Assembly: GCA_965277745.1 (NCBI GenBank)
Contig: OZ255837.1
Coordinates: 1,798,001-1,862,000, forward strand
From: G965277745 sp965277745
Lineage (GTDB): Bacteria; Pseudomonadota; Gammaproteobacteria; Cardiobacteriales; Cardiobacteriaceae
DNA: 64,000 nt
Direction of reading: 5' to 3'
The notes under the pieces were generated by a model. That model was not told the DNA's origin and did no database searches. It saw only the letters and a program-made list of their open reading frames with translations. The position numbers and the translations under genes are program-made. Positions 28,939 through 38,273 of this stretch are shown one piece after another (position 1 is the first letter of the stretch; each line of letters begins with the position of its first letter).

Positions 28939-30926
28939 ATGAAGATACTTGAACTCAGATTTCAGAACCTCAACTCTCTCTACGGTGAATGGGTCATAGA
29001 CTTCACCGATCCCGAATATGTATCCAACGGCATCTTTGCCCTGACCGGTCCAACTGGTGCGGGCAAGTCGACGATTCTTGATGCCATCTGTCTGGCCCTG
29101 TATGGAGCCACGCCACGCCTTGGAAAAATCACCAAGAGCGGGAATGAAATAATGTCTCGCCAGACCGGTGAATGCTATGCCGAGGTACTCTTTGAATCCC
29201 AGGCTGGTCGATTCCGCTGCCACTGGGAACAGCGCCGGGCACGGAAAGAGGCTGACGGCAACCTGCAGGATCAGGAACACCAGATTGCTGATGCCGATAA
29301 ATGCAAGCCTATCGAAACCAAAAAGAGCCTTGTCGGTGGAATCATTGAAGAAAAAACCGGGATGGACTTCGACCGTTTCACCCGCTCCATTCTGCTGGCA
29401 CAAGGCGGCTTCGATACCTTCCTCAAGGCTGACGTTGAGCAGAAGTCCAAAATCCTCGAGCAGATCACCGGCACCGAAATTTATTCGGAAATCTCACGGC
29501 GTGTTCATGAGCGCCAGCGTGATGAGCGGGAAAAACTCAACATCCTGAACGCCGAAACATCCGGCATCGTGATTCTGGAACCGGAACAGGAAAAGGAAAT
29601 TCAGGACGAACTTGCGGCCAAGCAGAAACAGGAGACCGAGCTTGCCGGTAAATCAACCGAAACAGGCAAAGCCATCACATGGCTGACCAATATTGAGAAC
29701 CTGAAAAAGGAGATCCTCAGCCTTACGGATGACGCCGCCAAACTGAAGACAGATACCGAAGCCTTCAAACCGGAACGGGCCAAACTTGAACAGGCCACCA
29801 AGGCTGCATCACTGGACGGAACATACGCAACGCTCACATTCCTCCGCAAGCAGCAGGCTGACGATCAGATCTCCTTGAAAACGGATGAAGACGCACTTCC
29901 TGAGCTTGAATCATCTGCAAACACACAAGCGGAGGCTCTCAAAGCTGCTGAACAGCTCACCCTCAAAGCCAAAGAGGAACTGAAAACGGCAGCCCCGTTG
30001 ATCCAGAAAATCCGGTCTCTTGATCAAAAAATTACCGAACAGACAAGGGCTGTAGCAGAAGGCGCTGATTTCTGTACCAAGGAAGCCGGAAAGATTGAGA
30101 CCGACAAGCAGTCCCGGGTGAAGGAACTGGAAAAACGGACTGCCGCAGAGAAAACGTTGGAGGCAGCAGAGCTATACCTCAGAGAGAATGCATGGGATGA
30201 GTGGCTGATTAGTGGACTGGCCGGTGTTGAAGAACAACTCGGTAACCTGCTTGCTAAACAACAGGAAACCACGCAGAAAGAGACTGATCTCAAAAAAGCC
30301 GATACGGCCGTGACAGACGCCACAAAGAAACTGGATGAAGCCCCCAAGCAATGTGGGCTCAAGAAACAGGAGCTGGAGAACGCCGGTAAAAATCTACACC
30401 AAGGCAAGGATGCTCTGAGCGAATTGCTGGGTGACAAACTGCTCCGGGAATATCGCACCGAGAAGGAGACCCTTCTTCGTGAAATGGCCTTCATCAGGAA
30501 AATCAAGGAGCTTGAAGACCACCGGAGCAAGCTGGAAGACGGCAAGCCATGTCCGCTCTGCGGCGCTACCGAGCATCCCTTTGCTGAGGGTAATGTTCCG
30601 GTTCCCGATGAGATCAAGCAAAAGATCGAAGCACTGACCAAGCTGATCGATAAGGCTGACGAACAGGAAGCGGCCATCAAAAAACTGGAAAAGGCAGAAA
30701 CCACTGCCCGTAATAATTTGAACAATAGCGAGAAGCTGGAAACCGAAGCGGCCAATGACAAGAAGGCCTCTGAAAAGACGCTTGCGGAATTGAAGGATGC
30801 TCTCGCGAAGCTTCGGACCGGCTTTGATGAACTCAAGCTGGCGGTTTCCGGAAAACTTCAGCCACTTGGCATTACTGAAATACCGGAGTCAGAGGTCGAG
30901 GCGCTGCTTGAATCCCTCAAATCAAG
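28939..30926 (+). pseudogene. sbcC: Exonuclease SbcC (Rad50-like), C-terminal half lost
   Basis: N-terminal half of SbcC: LTGPTGAGKSTILDAICLAL (Walker A, near 37-50), the Q-loop-like LLAQGGFDTFL near 153, a long coiled coil, and the zinc hook PCPLCGATEHPF near 537-548. The gene stops after about 662 codons where IS481 copy B begins. SbcC proteins are normally well over 1000 residues, and the second coiled coil, ABC signature and Walker B half are found nowhere in the window. Without them no ATPase head can form. The loss preceded copy B: an older IS481 remnant begins only 7 bp beyond the copy B target duplication. Confidence 0.92.
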
Positions 30927-32099
30927 TGTAGAAATCAAAACTTAATCTGACAGACATTATCAAACAACAACTGTCCGTTGAGTGTTATTGTCAGATAATT
31001 CGACACTAGGAATTTGTTTTTCTAGCGCCAAATGCTTTGCCTCACGAAATGTCTGCATCGGTGTTTTACCATAACAGTGCTTACCACTATGTGGACGCTG
31101 TTCATTATATTTACTGATCCAGTGATCAACGTCAACTTGCAGTTCATCTAGCGAACGATAAATCTTCTTACGAAAGACTATATCATAAAACTCATTTTTC
31201 ATGGTTCTATGAAAACGCTCACATATACCGTTCGTTTGAGGACTATTGGCCTTGGTCTTTGAGTGATCAACGTTCTCAGTAGCCAAATAAAGCTCATAGG
31301 CATGACTCTCAACTTTACCACAATACTCAGTGCCCCGGTCGGTAAGAATACGACACAAGGGGAGTTCGCATTCATCAAAAAATGGGATGACCCGGTCATT
31401 AAGCATATCAGCTGCTGTGATCGCTGATTTCTCTATATAGAGCTTTGCGAGAGCCGCTTTGCTATAGGTATCAATAAAAGTCTGCTGATAAATACGCCCA
31501 ACACCTTTCATGGTACCGACAAAATACGTATCCTGTGCCCCAAGGTATCCAGGGTGGTGCGTTTGAATTTCTCCATGGGCTTCGCGTTGCGATTTGGCTT
31601 TCTCAAGCGCTGCAAGCTGTTCCTCGGTCAGTAAAATACCTTCTTGAGCCGAACGAGACTCCAACGCTTTCAGGCGCTTTTTCATGGTCTCAAGGTCATG
31701 GCGTAACCAGATCGATCGAACACCACCAGATGACACCACAATGCCTCGTTTTAACAACTCTTGTGAGGCACGTAATTGTCCTAGCGCAGGATTGTCTATC
31801 GCTATATCAATTACTGCACGTTCTACATGCTCAGGAACACGATTCTTCACCACCGGTTTCTTACGGCTGATTTCTCGCAGCGCGTCTTCACCACCATTTT
31901 CGTATAAACGTTTAAAACGATAAAAACTATCTCGGCTGTAGCCCATCGTTTTGCATGCTTGTGACACACTACCCAATTGTTTTGCCAACTCCAAAAGGCC
32001 AACTTTGGGCTTGATTATCTTCATTTCAATATTCGTCATAATCTGACTCCTTTTGACTCGATTTTATCAAAAATGTCAGATTAAGTCTCATTCTTTACA
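30927..32099 (-). mobile_element. IS481-family insertion sequence, copy B (1173 bp, intact, inverted to copy A)
   Basis: Same length and same ends as copy A, read on the minus strand. Flanked by the 7-bp direct repeat AATCAAG (30920-30926 and 32100-32106). A clean target duplication shows it arrived by simple transposition. One base difference from copy A seen in the transposase gene. With copy A it forms a 1.17 kb inverted repeat enclosing about 9.6 kb. Confidence 0.93.
30960..32039 (-). CDS. IS481-family transposase (copy B)
   Basis: 359 residues, same HTH and DDE integrase core as copy A, with Val in place of Ala in FYDIVFRKK as the only difference noticed. Intact, so either copy could mobilise both. 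Confidence 0.93.
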   Translation of the reverse strand: MTNIEMKIIKPKVGLLELAKQLGSVSQACKTMGYSRDSFYRFKRLYENGGEDALREISRKKPVVKNRVPEHVERAVIDIAIDNPALGQLRASQELLKRGIVVSSGGVRSIWLRHDLETMKKRLKALESRSAQEGILLTEEQLAALEKAKSQREAHGEIQTHHPGYLGAQDTYFVGTMKGVGRIYQQTFIDTYSKAALAKLYIEKSAITAADMLNDRVIPFFDECELPLCRILTDRGTEYCGKVESHAYELYLATENVDHSKTKANSPQTNGICERFHRTMKNEFYDIVFRKKIYRSLDELQVDVDHWISKYNEQRPHSGKHCYGKTPMQTFREAKHLALEKQIPSVELSDNNTQRTVVV

Positions 32100-32108
32100 A
32101 ATCAAGGC

Positions 32109-33103
32109 CTATGTGTCAAGTCCCGTGAGTTTATAAACATGCTTTCGAAATAACTCTGGATGAGTCTTTTGCCATTTTTTCAAAGCATCTACAGACGGGC
32201 TCCGGTTCAGTGCCTTCTGTGGAATGAAGTGATTATATCGCTTGGCATAGTCGATCAGCGTTTGTTCCAGTTCCTGCGAACTGTCAAAGCGTGTGGTATT
32301 GAGTATGTCACTGATTCGGCCATTGAATCGTTCGATCATGCCGTTCGTTTGCGGGTGTCAAGGCCTGATCAGACGGTGCTCAATGCCATTGATACTGCAT
32401 ACTTGATCAAATATATCGTTACCGGTAGCCTTGCGCTCCCCAGTGGCGACAAATCGATCTGTGAACTCCTTGCCATTGTCTGTTAAAACCTTCTGAATCT
32501 TCATGGGCGCCTGTTCGATTAACCGTTCAAGGAACCCTTTGGCACTGACGGCGCTTTTGTCGTCGAGTAACTCCACGTACACCCAGCGTGTGGCTCGATC
32601 AATCGCGGCAAATAGGTAACGCCGCTTGGGTTCGTCAGCCATTTTGGGTAGGTACTTCCCATCAATGTGAACAAAGCCCGGCTGGTACTCTTTGAATGTT
32701 TTCTTCTCGGGTTTCGCTTTTGGCTCATCAGCTTGCTGAGCGTGTATCAGTACTTTGAGATTCGAGACGCCGTGGCGGCGTAAGCAACGGTCCAGGCCCG
32801 AGCGCGATACCTTTGATTGATGAACTCATGGACCACCACCAATAAGTCATCTAACGAAAGAAAGAACAATTTGCGAATCTCAACCACCAGTCATTCTTCA
32901 GCGGGACTGAGCTGTGTATGCAGCTTGTGAGGACGGTGTGAACCGTCTTCCACCGTGTTGCGCTTGCGCCATTGACCCATGGTCGCACGCCGCAAGTTGT
33001 ACTTTCTGGCCAGAGATCGGTCACTGATCGAGCTTGGAGCCCGTTGTATTTCCATGCGAATCGCTGGCGTGGTTCTGGCATTTCTGTGTAGCCGAATATT
33101 CAT
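32109..33103 (-). pseudogene. IS481-family transposase, multiply disrupted
   Basis: Starts at ATG 33103 (AGGAG upstream) with MNIRLHRNARTTPAIRMEIQ, a typical IS481 N-terminus. An in-frame TGA follows PAEE where a Trp codon is expected, a frameshift follows near EFINQ, and another in-frame TGA follows EHRLIRP. Pieces of the DDE core are recognisable (YLFAAIDRATRWVYVELLDD, LTDNGKEFTDRF, MIERFNGRISDIL). Unrelated at sequence level to copies A and B beyond family. Confidence 0.8.
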
Positions 33104-33220
33104 TTGCCAACTCCTGGTCTCCGGTGACAGACGCTTCGCTTTGACTACATCAAGAAGCAGGGCCCTACAATGTATCAGTCTGAAGGTTCTAGTTGGAATA
33201 TATTTACGCGGGACACGACA
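32114..33220 (-). mobile_element. Second, decayed IS481-family element
   Basis: About 1.1 kb remnant. The ends TGTCAAGTCCCGTGAG (left) and, read inward from the right end, TGTCGTGTCCCGCGTA form imperfect inverted repeats. There is no matching target duplication: the left neighbour is sbcC sequence and the right neighbour is an IS3 fragment. So a deletion or recombination has occurred across it, and this may be what removed the rest of sbcC. Confidence 0.7.
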
Positions 33221-33530
33221 GTCTCTGACAATGGCACGGAACTCACCAGCATGGCGGTTCTGAAATGGTGTCAGGAGACGGGCATTGAATGGCATTACAT
33301 TCAACCCGGCAAGCCAATGCAAAACGGGTTTGTCGAGAGCTTCAACGGCAGCTTCAGAGATGAATGCTTGAACGAAACTCTTTTTACATCACTCAATGAA
33401 GCAAGAAGTAAAATCACCGAATGGAAGAAAGATTAAAAAAATACCACATTCATCATTGGGCAATCTCACGCCCCATGAATATGCGAGGAAAATGACCTTG
33501 CAAAACTGGCCGCATAACGGCATAAAAAAA
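33221..33530 (+). pseudogene. IS3-family transposase (OrfB) fragment
   Basis: C-terminal part of an IS3-type integrase core: SDNGTELTSMAVLKWCQETG, then PGKPMQNGFVESFNGSFRDE, then EWKKD, where the frame breaks. The end PHSSLGNLTPHEYARKM continues in another frame. The 5' end is cut by the adjacent IS481 remnant. Confidence 0.8.
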
Positions 33531-33673
33531 CCGATGGACTCTACTCAAAAGTGGATGGAAGTTGGGTCGCAGGTCAGAGGAGAAGAACAATCATCAAGGG
33601 CGCAATCGTTCGATGAGCATTTCCCCGCAGGGCCGAAGGACGAACACTCGATGTTTGCGCGATCGGTTAAGCG

Positions 33674-33693
33674 GGCCAAGGATAACCTTGGCC
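33674..33693. other. Perfect 8-bp hairpin downstream of the toxin gene
   Basis: GGCCAAGG, ATAA loop, CCTTGGCC. No T-run follows on either strand, so it is not a clear intrinsic terminator. It may stabilise the 3' end of the toxin-antitoxin mRNA. Confidence 0.35.
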
Positions 33694-33723
33694 TTCGGTC
33701 CTTCAGGATAGGCAACATGGAGG

Positions 33724-34155
33724 CTATCCTGTTGTGCAATCCCATTTCCAGGGGTTTATAATGTCGACGCCGGCCGCCTCGAACGGCGCCATATCGCGGG
33801 ACGCGACCCGGTATCCCTGTGACGCGGCAATGGCCGCAATGTAGCCATCCGGCACAGGAAAACCGCGACCGGCGCTTCTCGCCGTCACGGCCAGTTCAGC
33901 GTACTTGTGCGCAGCTTCCGCGTCAAAGGACAAGATTCGCCCCCTGAACAACGCCATAAGACCCTCCAGGGCCTTGCCCAGCATCTCCTGGCGTTTCCCG
34001 TCCGGTAGCGCCGTAATGCCAAACAACAACTCTGCCAGCGAAATACTGGACAAAAACAGCGTTTCGGCGGACTGCTCGTTAAGCCAGGCTCTGACGGCCC
34101 GATCAGGTTCGGGTTTCATCACCTCGGAAACGACGTTGGTGTCAAGGACGATCAT
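33724..34155 (-). CDS. VapC/FitB-type PIN-domain toxin
   Basis: 143-residue PIN-domain ribonuclease. The acidic metal-binding residues are visible: Asp5 in MIVLDTNVVSE, Glu42 in SLAELLFG, Asp103 in FPVPDGYIAA and Asp121 in ASRDMAPF. PIN toxins of this type cut tRNA or other RNA and are held inactive by the cognate antitoxin. ATG 34155 overlaps the antitoxin stop by 4 bases, the usual coupling. The frame is intact and GC-rich compared with the surrounding island. FitB is the closest subgroup by antitoxin partner type. Confidence 0.88.
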   Translation of the reverse strand: MIVLDTNVVSEVMKPEPDRAVRAWLNEQSAETLFLSSISLAELLFGITALPDGKRQEMLGKALEGLMALFRGRILSFDAEAAHKYAELAVTARSAGRGFPVPDGYIAAIAASQGYRVASRDMAPFEAAGVDIINPWKWDCTTG

Positions 34156-34406
34156 TCAAATCTCATCGGTTCAGCCGGTGTCTTGTCGCGTACCTGCCCA
34201 AAGACGGTAAAATCTTCGTCGCTCAGCCCCACCTTGCGGCTAAGAGCCACAAGGGCATCGCCCATATGAAGGCGCTTTTCCGGAAGTGTGATTTCTTTCA
34301 GAATGGCCCGCACCTCGGCCTCGGCACTGCGATTGTTCCGCTTGGCCCGTACTTTCAATGCGCTGTGTACTTCATCGGGAATGCTCCTGATTGTCATCAT
34401 ACCCAT
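34152..34406 (-). CDS. VapB/FitA-type ribbon-helix-helix antitoxin
   Basis: 84-residue antitoxin. The N-terminal MTIRSIPDEVHSALKVRAKRNNRSAEAEVRAIL is the FitA/Arc-like ribbon-helix-helix DNA-binding domain, which would repress the pair; the acidic C-terminal part should wrap the toxin. ATG 34406 is preceded by a full AGGAGGT. Intact, so the pair is probably functional and may help retain this part of the island. Confidence 0.85.
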   Translation of the reverse strand: MGMMTIRSIPDEVHSALKVRAKRNNRSAEAEVRAILKEITLPEKRLHMGDALVALSRKVGLSDEDFTVFGQVRDKTPAEPMRFE

Positions 34407-34609
34407 GACTTATTACCTCCTATTGCATGCGGTGAACTCAGATGCATGCTATTTGTACTCTACTATATCATATCGCATTCATATGGCCAACATTATCGCA
34501 ACCTGAATTTTTTACTACTTCGCCTCCTTTTCGTTGCCGTTAAGAATTTGTCCCATAACGCCCTACTTGTGAACACCGTTTCCTCGAGGACGACCTGCGT
34601 CAGTACTAT

Positions 34610-35449
34610 AACCTGAGCATTATTTTTTGATTTAAAATGGCCTTTTGAAGATCTCGTGTGTTGCTTTTCCGGTTTTTCTCCTGATCGCCTTTGCCTGCGC
34701 CCATTTGTGTTCGATCGCATCGAGGTAGGGACTGTAGGGTGGGAGGTATTCCAGGATATGCCCGCAGCCGAGATTGACTGTTGGCTGTCGAAGCGCTCGT
34801 GAAAGGCGGCATTGTCCATGACCCGCACCGCAGCGGGCGGCAGCTTTTGCATCAGTTCGTCACTGATCCACGCAGGAAGACATCGCTCGCTTAAAATCGC
34901 ACAGCAGGCAATACGCCCGCCAGAAGTGCTTCGATGACATTGCTGCGACTGCGCGCCTCCCAGGCATGACTGCCAGGACATCGCTTTCCCTTTGCGGCAT
35001 ACCCATGCGGGCGCGGCATGTCGTTGGCAAACCCGCTTTCATCGATAGAGACGATGGCTCGACTTGCCGCCTCATGGGCTTTTATGCGAGCGCGGAAGGC
35101 GCGCCGTCCGTCTTTGCTTGCCTTCGGGGGCGAGCGCGTTTTTTTATCGGTCACGCCAAGGCGGCGCAGGGCTTGGCCGAAGGGCGCCGCACGTCCTATT
35201 GAAAGGCATCGGGGTGATCGCGGACATCGCGGGCCAGGGCGGCCCTGTCGATCCTGGTGGCTTTCCTGTTGGTGTGGCCTTGGGACGGGCGATTCGAAGC
35301 AGCGGACAATCGAGGCAACGCCAGCGTCAAAGCGCACTGCAACCTGGGTGATCGTAAGCCCTTCGCGCTCACGTACCTCCAGAACCTATTGACGGAATTT
35401 CAATGGGTAAGTCATGCAATAAAGTATCATCCATTTATAGTGTTTAGCT
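34610..35449 (-). pseudogene. IS630-family element remnant, next to manA
   Basis: Transposase remnant starting at ATG 35415 (MTYPLKFRQ), with an in-frame TAG after nine codons and later frame changes. Recognisable pieces are VREREGLTITQVAVRFDAGVASIVRC, IVSIDESGFANDMPRPHGYA (first Asp), MDNAAFH (second Asp) and YLPPYSPYLDAIEHKWAQAK (Glu). The likely terminal repeats, TATAACC... and TATAGCT..., sit at the two ends. The right end supplies the stop codon of manA. Confidence 0.78.
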
Positions 35450-36643
35450 ATATAACGCGCTGCTCGCGTACACCACGCGGCAATCCTCTCGTGAAGCGGT
35501 TCGGCATTCGACCGTGGTGCCCGCGCTCACAAGCGCCGCGCGGCCTTTTGCGATACGTAACCTGACATCGGCGCAGCGGATGGTCATTTCTCCTTCCAGG
35601 CAGAGAAGGATCGAGGCCTGCTCGAGGCTTTTCCGCCACTCGTTCCCTCGCGCGATCTCGATCAATTCCATGGCGAAATCCGCTATGCCGGCGGGGTAAC
35701 GGGTGACATTGCCTTGTCGTTGCCCAGGCAGAATTTCGGGTTTCACCGGATTGACTTCGACAATGCGCAATAATTCTTCGAGGGCGACGTATTTCGCGGT
35801 CAGCCCGGCGCGCAGTACGTTGTCCGAAGCCGCCATCAATTCGATATTCTGCCCGCGCAGATAGGCATGCGGCAAGCGAGCGATTTGCACCAGTCCTTCG
35901 CCAGAGCGCAGATGAACGATGTTGAACAGGAAAAAACACATCAGTCCGGGATCGAGTGCGTCACGAGAAAGCTTCATCGCCTCGCTGCTGTACTGAATCC
36001 AATAGCCCGGCTCGTGCATATCGTCAATCGGCGCGGCCTCGAGAATCGGCAGCAACCATGCGGCCAGTGTTTCCGGTTGCGCACGCATAATCCGTTGGTA
36101 AGCCTCATCGAGCGGCAAAGTTTCGATTATCGCGGCAACTTCGGCAAGCGCCGGATATTGCGCCAGTCGCTCGAAAATTTGCCCTTTCTCGGCAAAGCCG
36201 TGCAGCAGCCAGAATGGCGACAACGCGACCATCATTTCGGGTTTGTGATTGTCATCCTTGTACAAACGTTCGGGCGCCTCACGAGGAATACCGGCAGCCT
36301 CTTCGCGGGCAAAACCGATTTCGGCCTGTTTTTTATCGGGGTGTACCTGAATCGAAAGCGGCAGGCGGACATCGAGGATTTTCAGCAGGAAAGACAGCCG
36401 CTCACCGAACCCTTCACGCGCTTCTCGAGTCAAGGTGTCCAGATGTGCCGCAAGCCAACGGTCGAGCGGTCTTCTCCGGCCGCGATCCTCGACGATTGCC
36501 GGCGCTTTGGGATGATCGCCGAACCAAAGTTCGGCGACCGGCTCTCCTTCCTGCCTGAGTGACGGCTCGTCAAGCAAAGCGCCGATATAATCATAGCCCC
36601 CCCAGCTATATCGTTGAATCGCTCCTTGCAGGGAATAAATCAT
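35444..36643 (-). CDS. manA: Mannose-6-phosphate isomerase, type I
   Basis: Zinc enzyme interconverting mannose-6-phosphate and fructose-6-phosphate, feeding GDP-mannose or using mannose. The 399-residue protein has the type I landmarks: LSIQVHPDKKQAEIGF (QVHPD zinc site), DDNHKPEMMVAL (second zinc-ligand block), and AYLRGQNIELMAASDNVLRAGLT near the active site. Its last codons and TAA lie in the end of the adjacent IS630 remnant, so the original C-terminus is replaced by a few residues. Composition is like the host core, unlike the defence genes around it. It overlaps the upstream gene by 4 bases. Confidence 0.9.
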   Translation of the reverse strand: MIYSLQGAIQRYSWGGYDYIGALLDEPSLRQEGEPVAELWFGDHPKAPAIVEDRGRRRPLDRWLAAHLDTLTREAREGFGERLSFLLKILDVRLPLSIQVHPDKKQAEIGFAREEAAGIPREAPERLYKDDNHKPEMMVALSPFWLLHGFAEKGQIFERLAQYPALAEVAAIIETLPLDEAYQRIMRAQPETLAAWLLPILEAAPIDDMHEPGYWIQYSSEAMKLSRDALDPGLMCFFLFNIVHLRSGEGLVQIARLPHAYLRGQNIELMAASDNVLRAGLTAKYVALEELLRIVEVNPVKPEILPGQRQGNVTRYPAGIADFAMELIEIARGNEWRKSLEQASILLCLEGEMTIRCADVRLRIAKGRAALVSAGTTVECRTASREDCRVVYASSALYS

Positions 36644-37000
36644 CGCTTTTCCTCGTTTTCTTGCCCAAGGAGACGAGTAAGATGCGTTTCATCGCTGAAA
36701 AAGGCCGCCGCTTTTTCCAGTTCCGCCATGTTGGTGATCACCAGATTCAATCGCGTGTGATTATCCAACTCGATACGCAACACACCGTTCTCGCTCAGTC
36801 GCATCTGCGCGATACGCGAATACGGCACGAATGTCAGAAAATAGAAAAATCCGTCCGCTTTCAGCCGCCAAAGGCTCGGCCGCAAGGCGGCGATCAGCAC
36901 CAGAATGAGCAGTAACAGCAACGGCAGTAAAAGTAAGACGGAACCCTTGTCCTGCCAAATCCGGTAAAGCCCATAGAAAAGCGCGGCCCTGAAAATAAGC
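36640..37000 (-). pseudogene. Small membrane protein, 5' end replaced by an IS630 remnant
   Basis: About 120 C-terminal residues of an unrecognised inner-membrane protein: membrane segments around RAALFYGLYRI and VLLLLPLLLLLILVLIAAL, then a soluble domain (TFVPYSRIAQMRLSENGVLRIEL) resembling small PH-like membrane-anchored domains. Its stop overlaps the manA start, so the two were an operon. The open frame continues into antisense transposase sequence, so the original N-terminus and promoter are gone. That leaves the expression of manA uncertain. Confidence 0.6.
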
Positions 37001-37827
37001 CGAGGCGACTGACTGAACAGCAAGAACAGCTTGTCATTAAAGCAATCCGTGATCAGATGCCTGACCAGCATAAGCTCGACTTTGCGCTTTGGACACGGCG
37101 TGCAATTGCTCAATTGATTAAACAATTCTGGGGTATCGATATCCCAGTTCGTCCGATGGGCGATTACCTTAAGCGCTGGGGTTTTACGCCTCAAAAGCCT
37201 TTGAAGAAGGCTTGGGAGCAAAACCCATCTCGCGTTGATGCTTGGCTGAAGGAGGAGTATCCGCAGATCAAAGCTCGCGCAAAGGCAGAGAATGCTCAGA
37301 TTTTCTGGGGTGACGAAACGGGAATGAAGAATCACACCCAACAGGGTCGGTGCTACGCGCCAAAAGGGCAAACACCGGTGCAGCCTTTGCCAGCGAAGCG
37401 AGTATCACTCAACATGATTTCGGCAATCACCAATCAGGGCACTGTGCGATTCATGTTGTACGAATCGACCATGACAGCCAAGGTTCTGAAGAAATTCTTA
37501 CGCGCGCTGATCGAATCAACGCCTGGTCAGGTATTTCTGATTCTGGATCACTTGCGAGTACACCACACAAAGGTCGTTAAGCGCTGGTTGGAGCGAAAGA
37601 CTGTTAAGCGATATCTGGAAGTCTTCTTTCTGCCAGCTTACTCCCCAGAGTTAAATCCGGATGAATATCTACACTGTGACCTGAAAGGCATGGTACATAG
37701 TGGCGCAGCGGCACGTTCGGTTAGCGACCTAAAGAAGCGTACATGATCCTGCATGTTGAAGCTTCAGCGTCGTCCTGAACGGGTTAAAAAATACTTTGAT
37801 GCAGAGTCAATCGCCTATGCTACATAA
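36990..37827 (+). pseudogene. IS630-family transposase remnant (5' truncated, in-frame stop)
   Basis: Lacks the N-terminal HTH part; homology starts near RRLTEQQEQLVIKAIRDQMP. The DDE core is readable (AQIFWGDETGMKNHT, FLILDHLRVHHTK, PAYSPELNPDEYLHCDLKG). A TGA at 37744-37746 interrupts the C-terminus, and the frame continues for 26 codons (MLKLQRRPERVKKYFDAE...) to TAA at 37827. Different from the other two IS630-type elements here. Confidence 0.82.
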
Positions 37828-37896
37828 CCTATATAAATTGCCGCCGGGTTAATAATCAGAGTGTCCACATTATAAGCCTTATCCTTGGCATCACCG

Positions 37897-38073
37897 ATGC
37901 TGAAGGATCAGCTAAAAATTTGGTCTGTATCTTCAACGATTGCATGGGCAATCGGTGCAAGCATTGTTCTGGTTTTGAATCTATCATTCGGTAAAGGCGG
38001 TACTGTGATCGATCCACTGCTACCAATCGCTGTATTCGCTGCGATGATGATTTACCTAAAATCGAAGAAATGA
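37897..38073 (+). CDS. Possible small membrane protein (58 aa)
   Basis: Short open frame with two hydrophobic helices (STIAWAIGASIVLVLNLSF and LLPIAVFAAMMIYLKSKK). It has no clear ribosome-binding site and no family I recognise. It sits between an IS remnant and mcrB, with about 200 bases of gene-free DNA before mcrB. It could be a real small protein or chance. Confidence 0.3.
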   Translation: MLKDQLKIWSVSSTIAWAIGASIVLVLNLSFGKGGTVIDPLLPIAVFAAMMIYLKSKK

Positions 38074-38273
38074 TTGATCAGCAAAATCTTGCCTGGAACA
38101 AGAAAATCGTGGCATGACGGCCACCAACGCCTAACCGGGAAAGCGACATCAATTGGGCGGGAAAATCGAAAACCAAGGAAATTCAAGGCAAGTCAAACCG
38201 ATTTGTGCGACAACGGCGATGACAGGAATAAGAAACTGCGTATACTGGAGCTTTTTATTTCAGGCAATTCCCC

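Noticed and set aside
30024..30836. 270-aa Ser-rich minus-strand open frame
   Set aside because: Antisense of the SbcC coiled coil; composition is an artefact of Glu/Lys codons read backwards.
14808..30926. Calling the operon DISARM or BREX
   Set aside because: A helicase with PLD-like domain and a methylase are present, but DrmB-type DUF1998, PglZ, BrxC and other defining genes are absent; Mod/Res are clearly type III.
37005..37371. 243-aa fused minus-strand protein upstream of manA
   Set aside because: The N-terminal part is antisense of an IS630 transposase; only about 120 C-terminal residues belong to the membrane protein.
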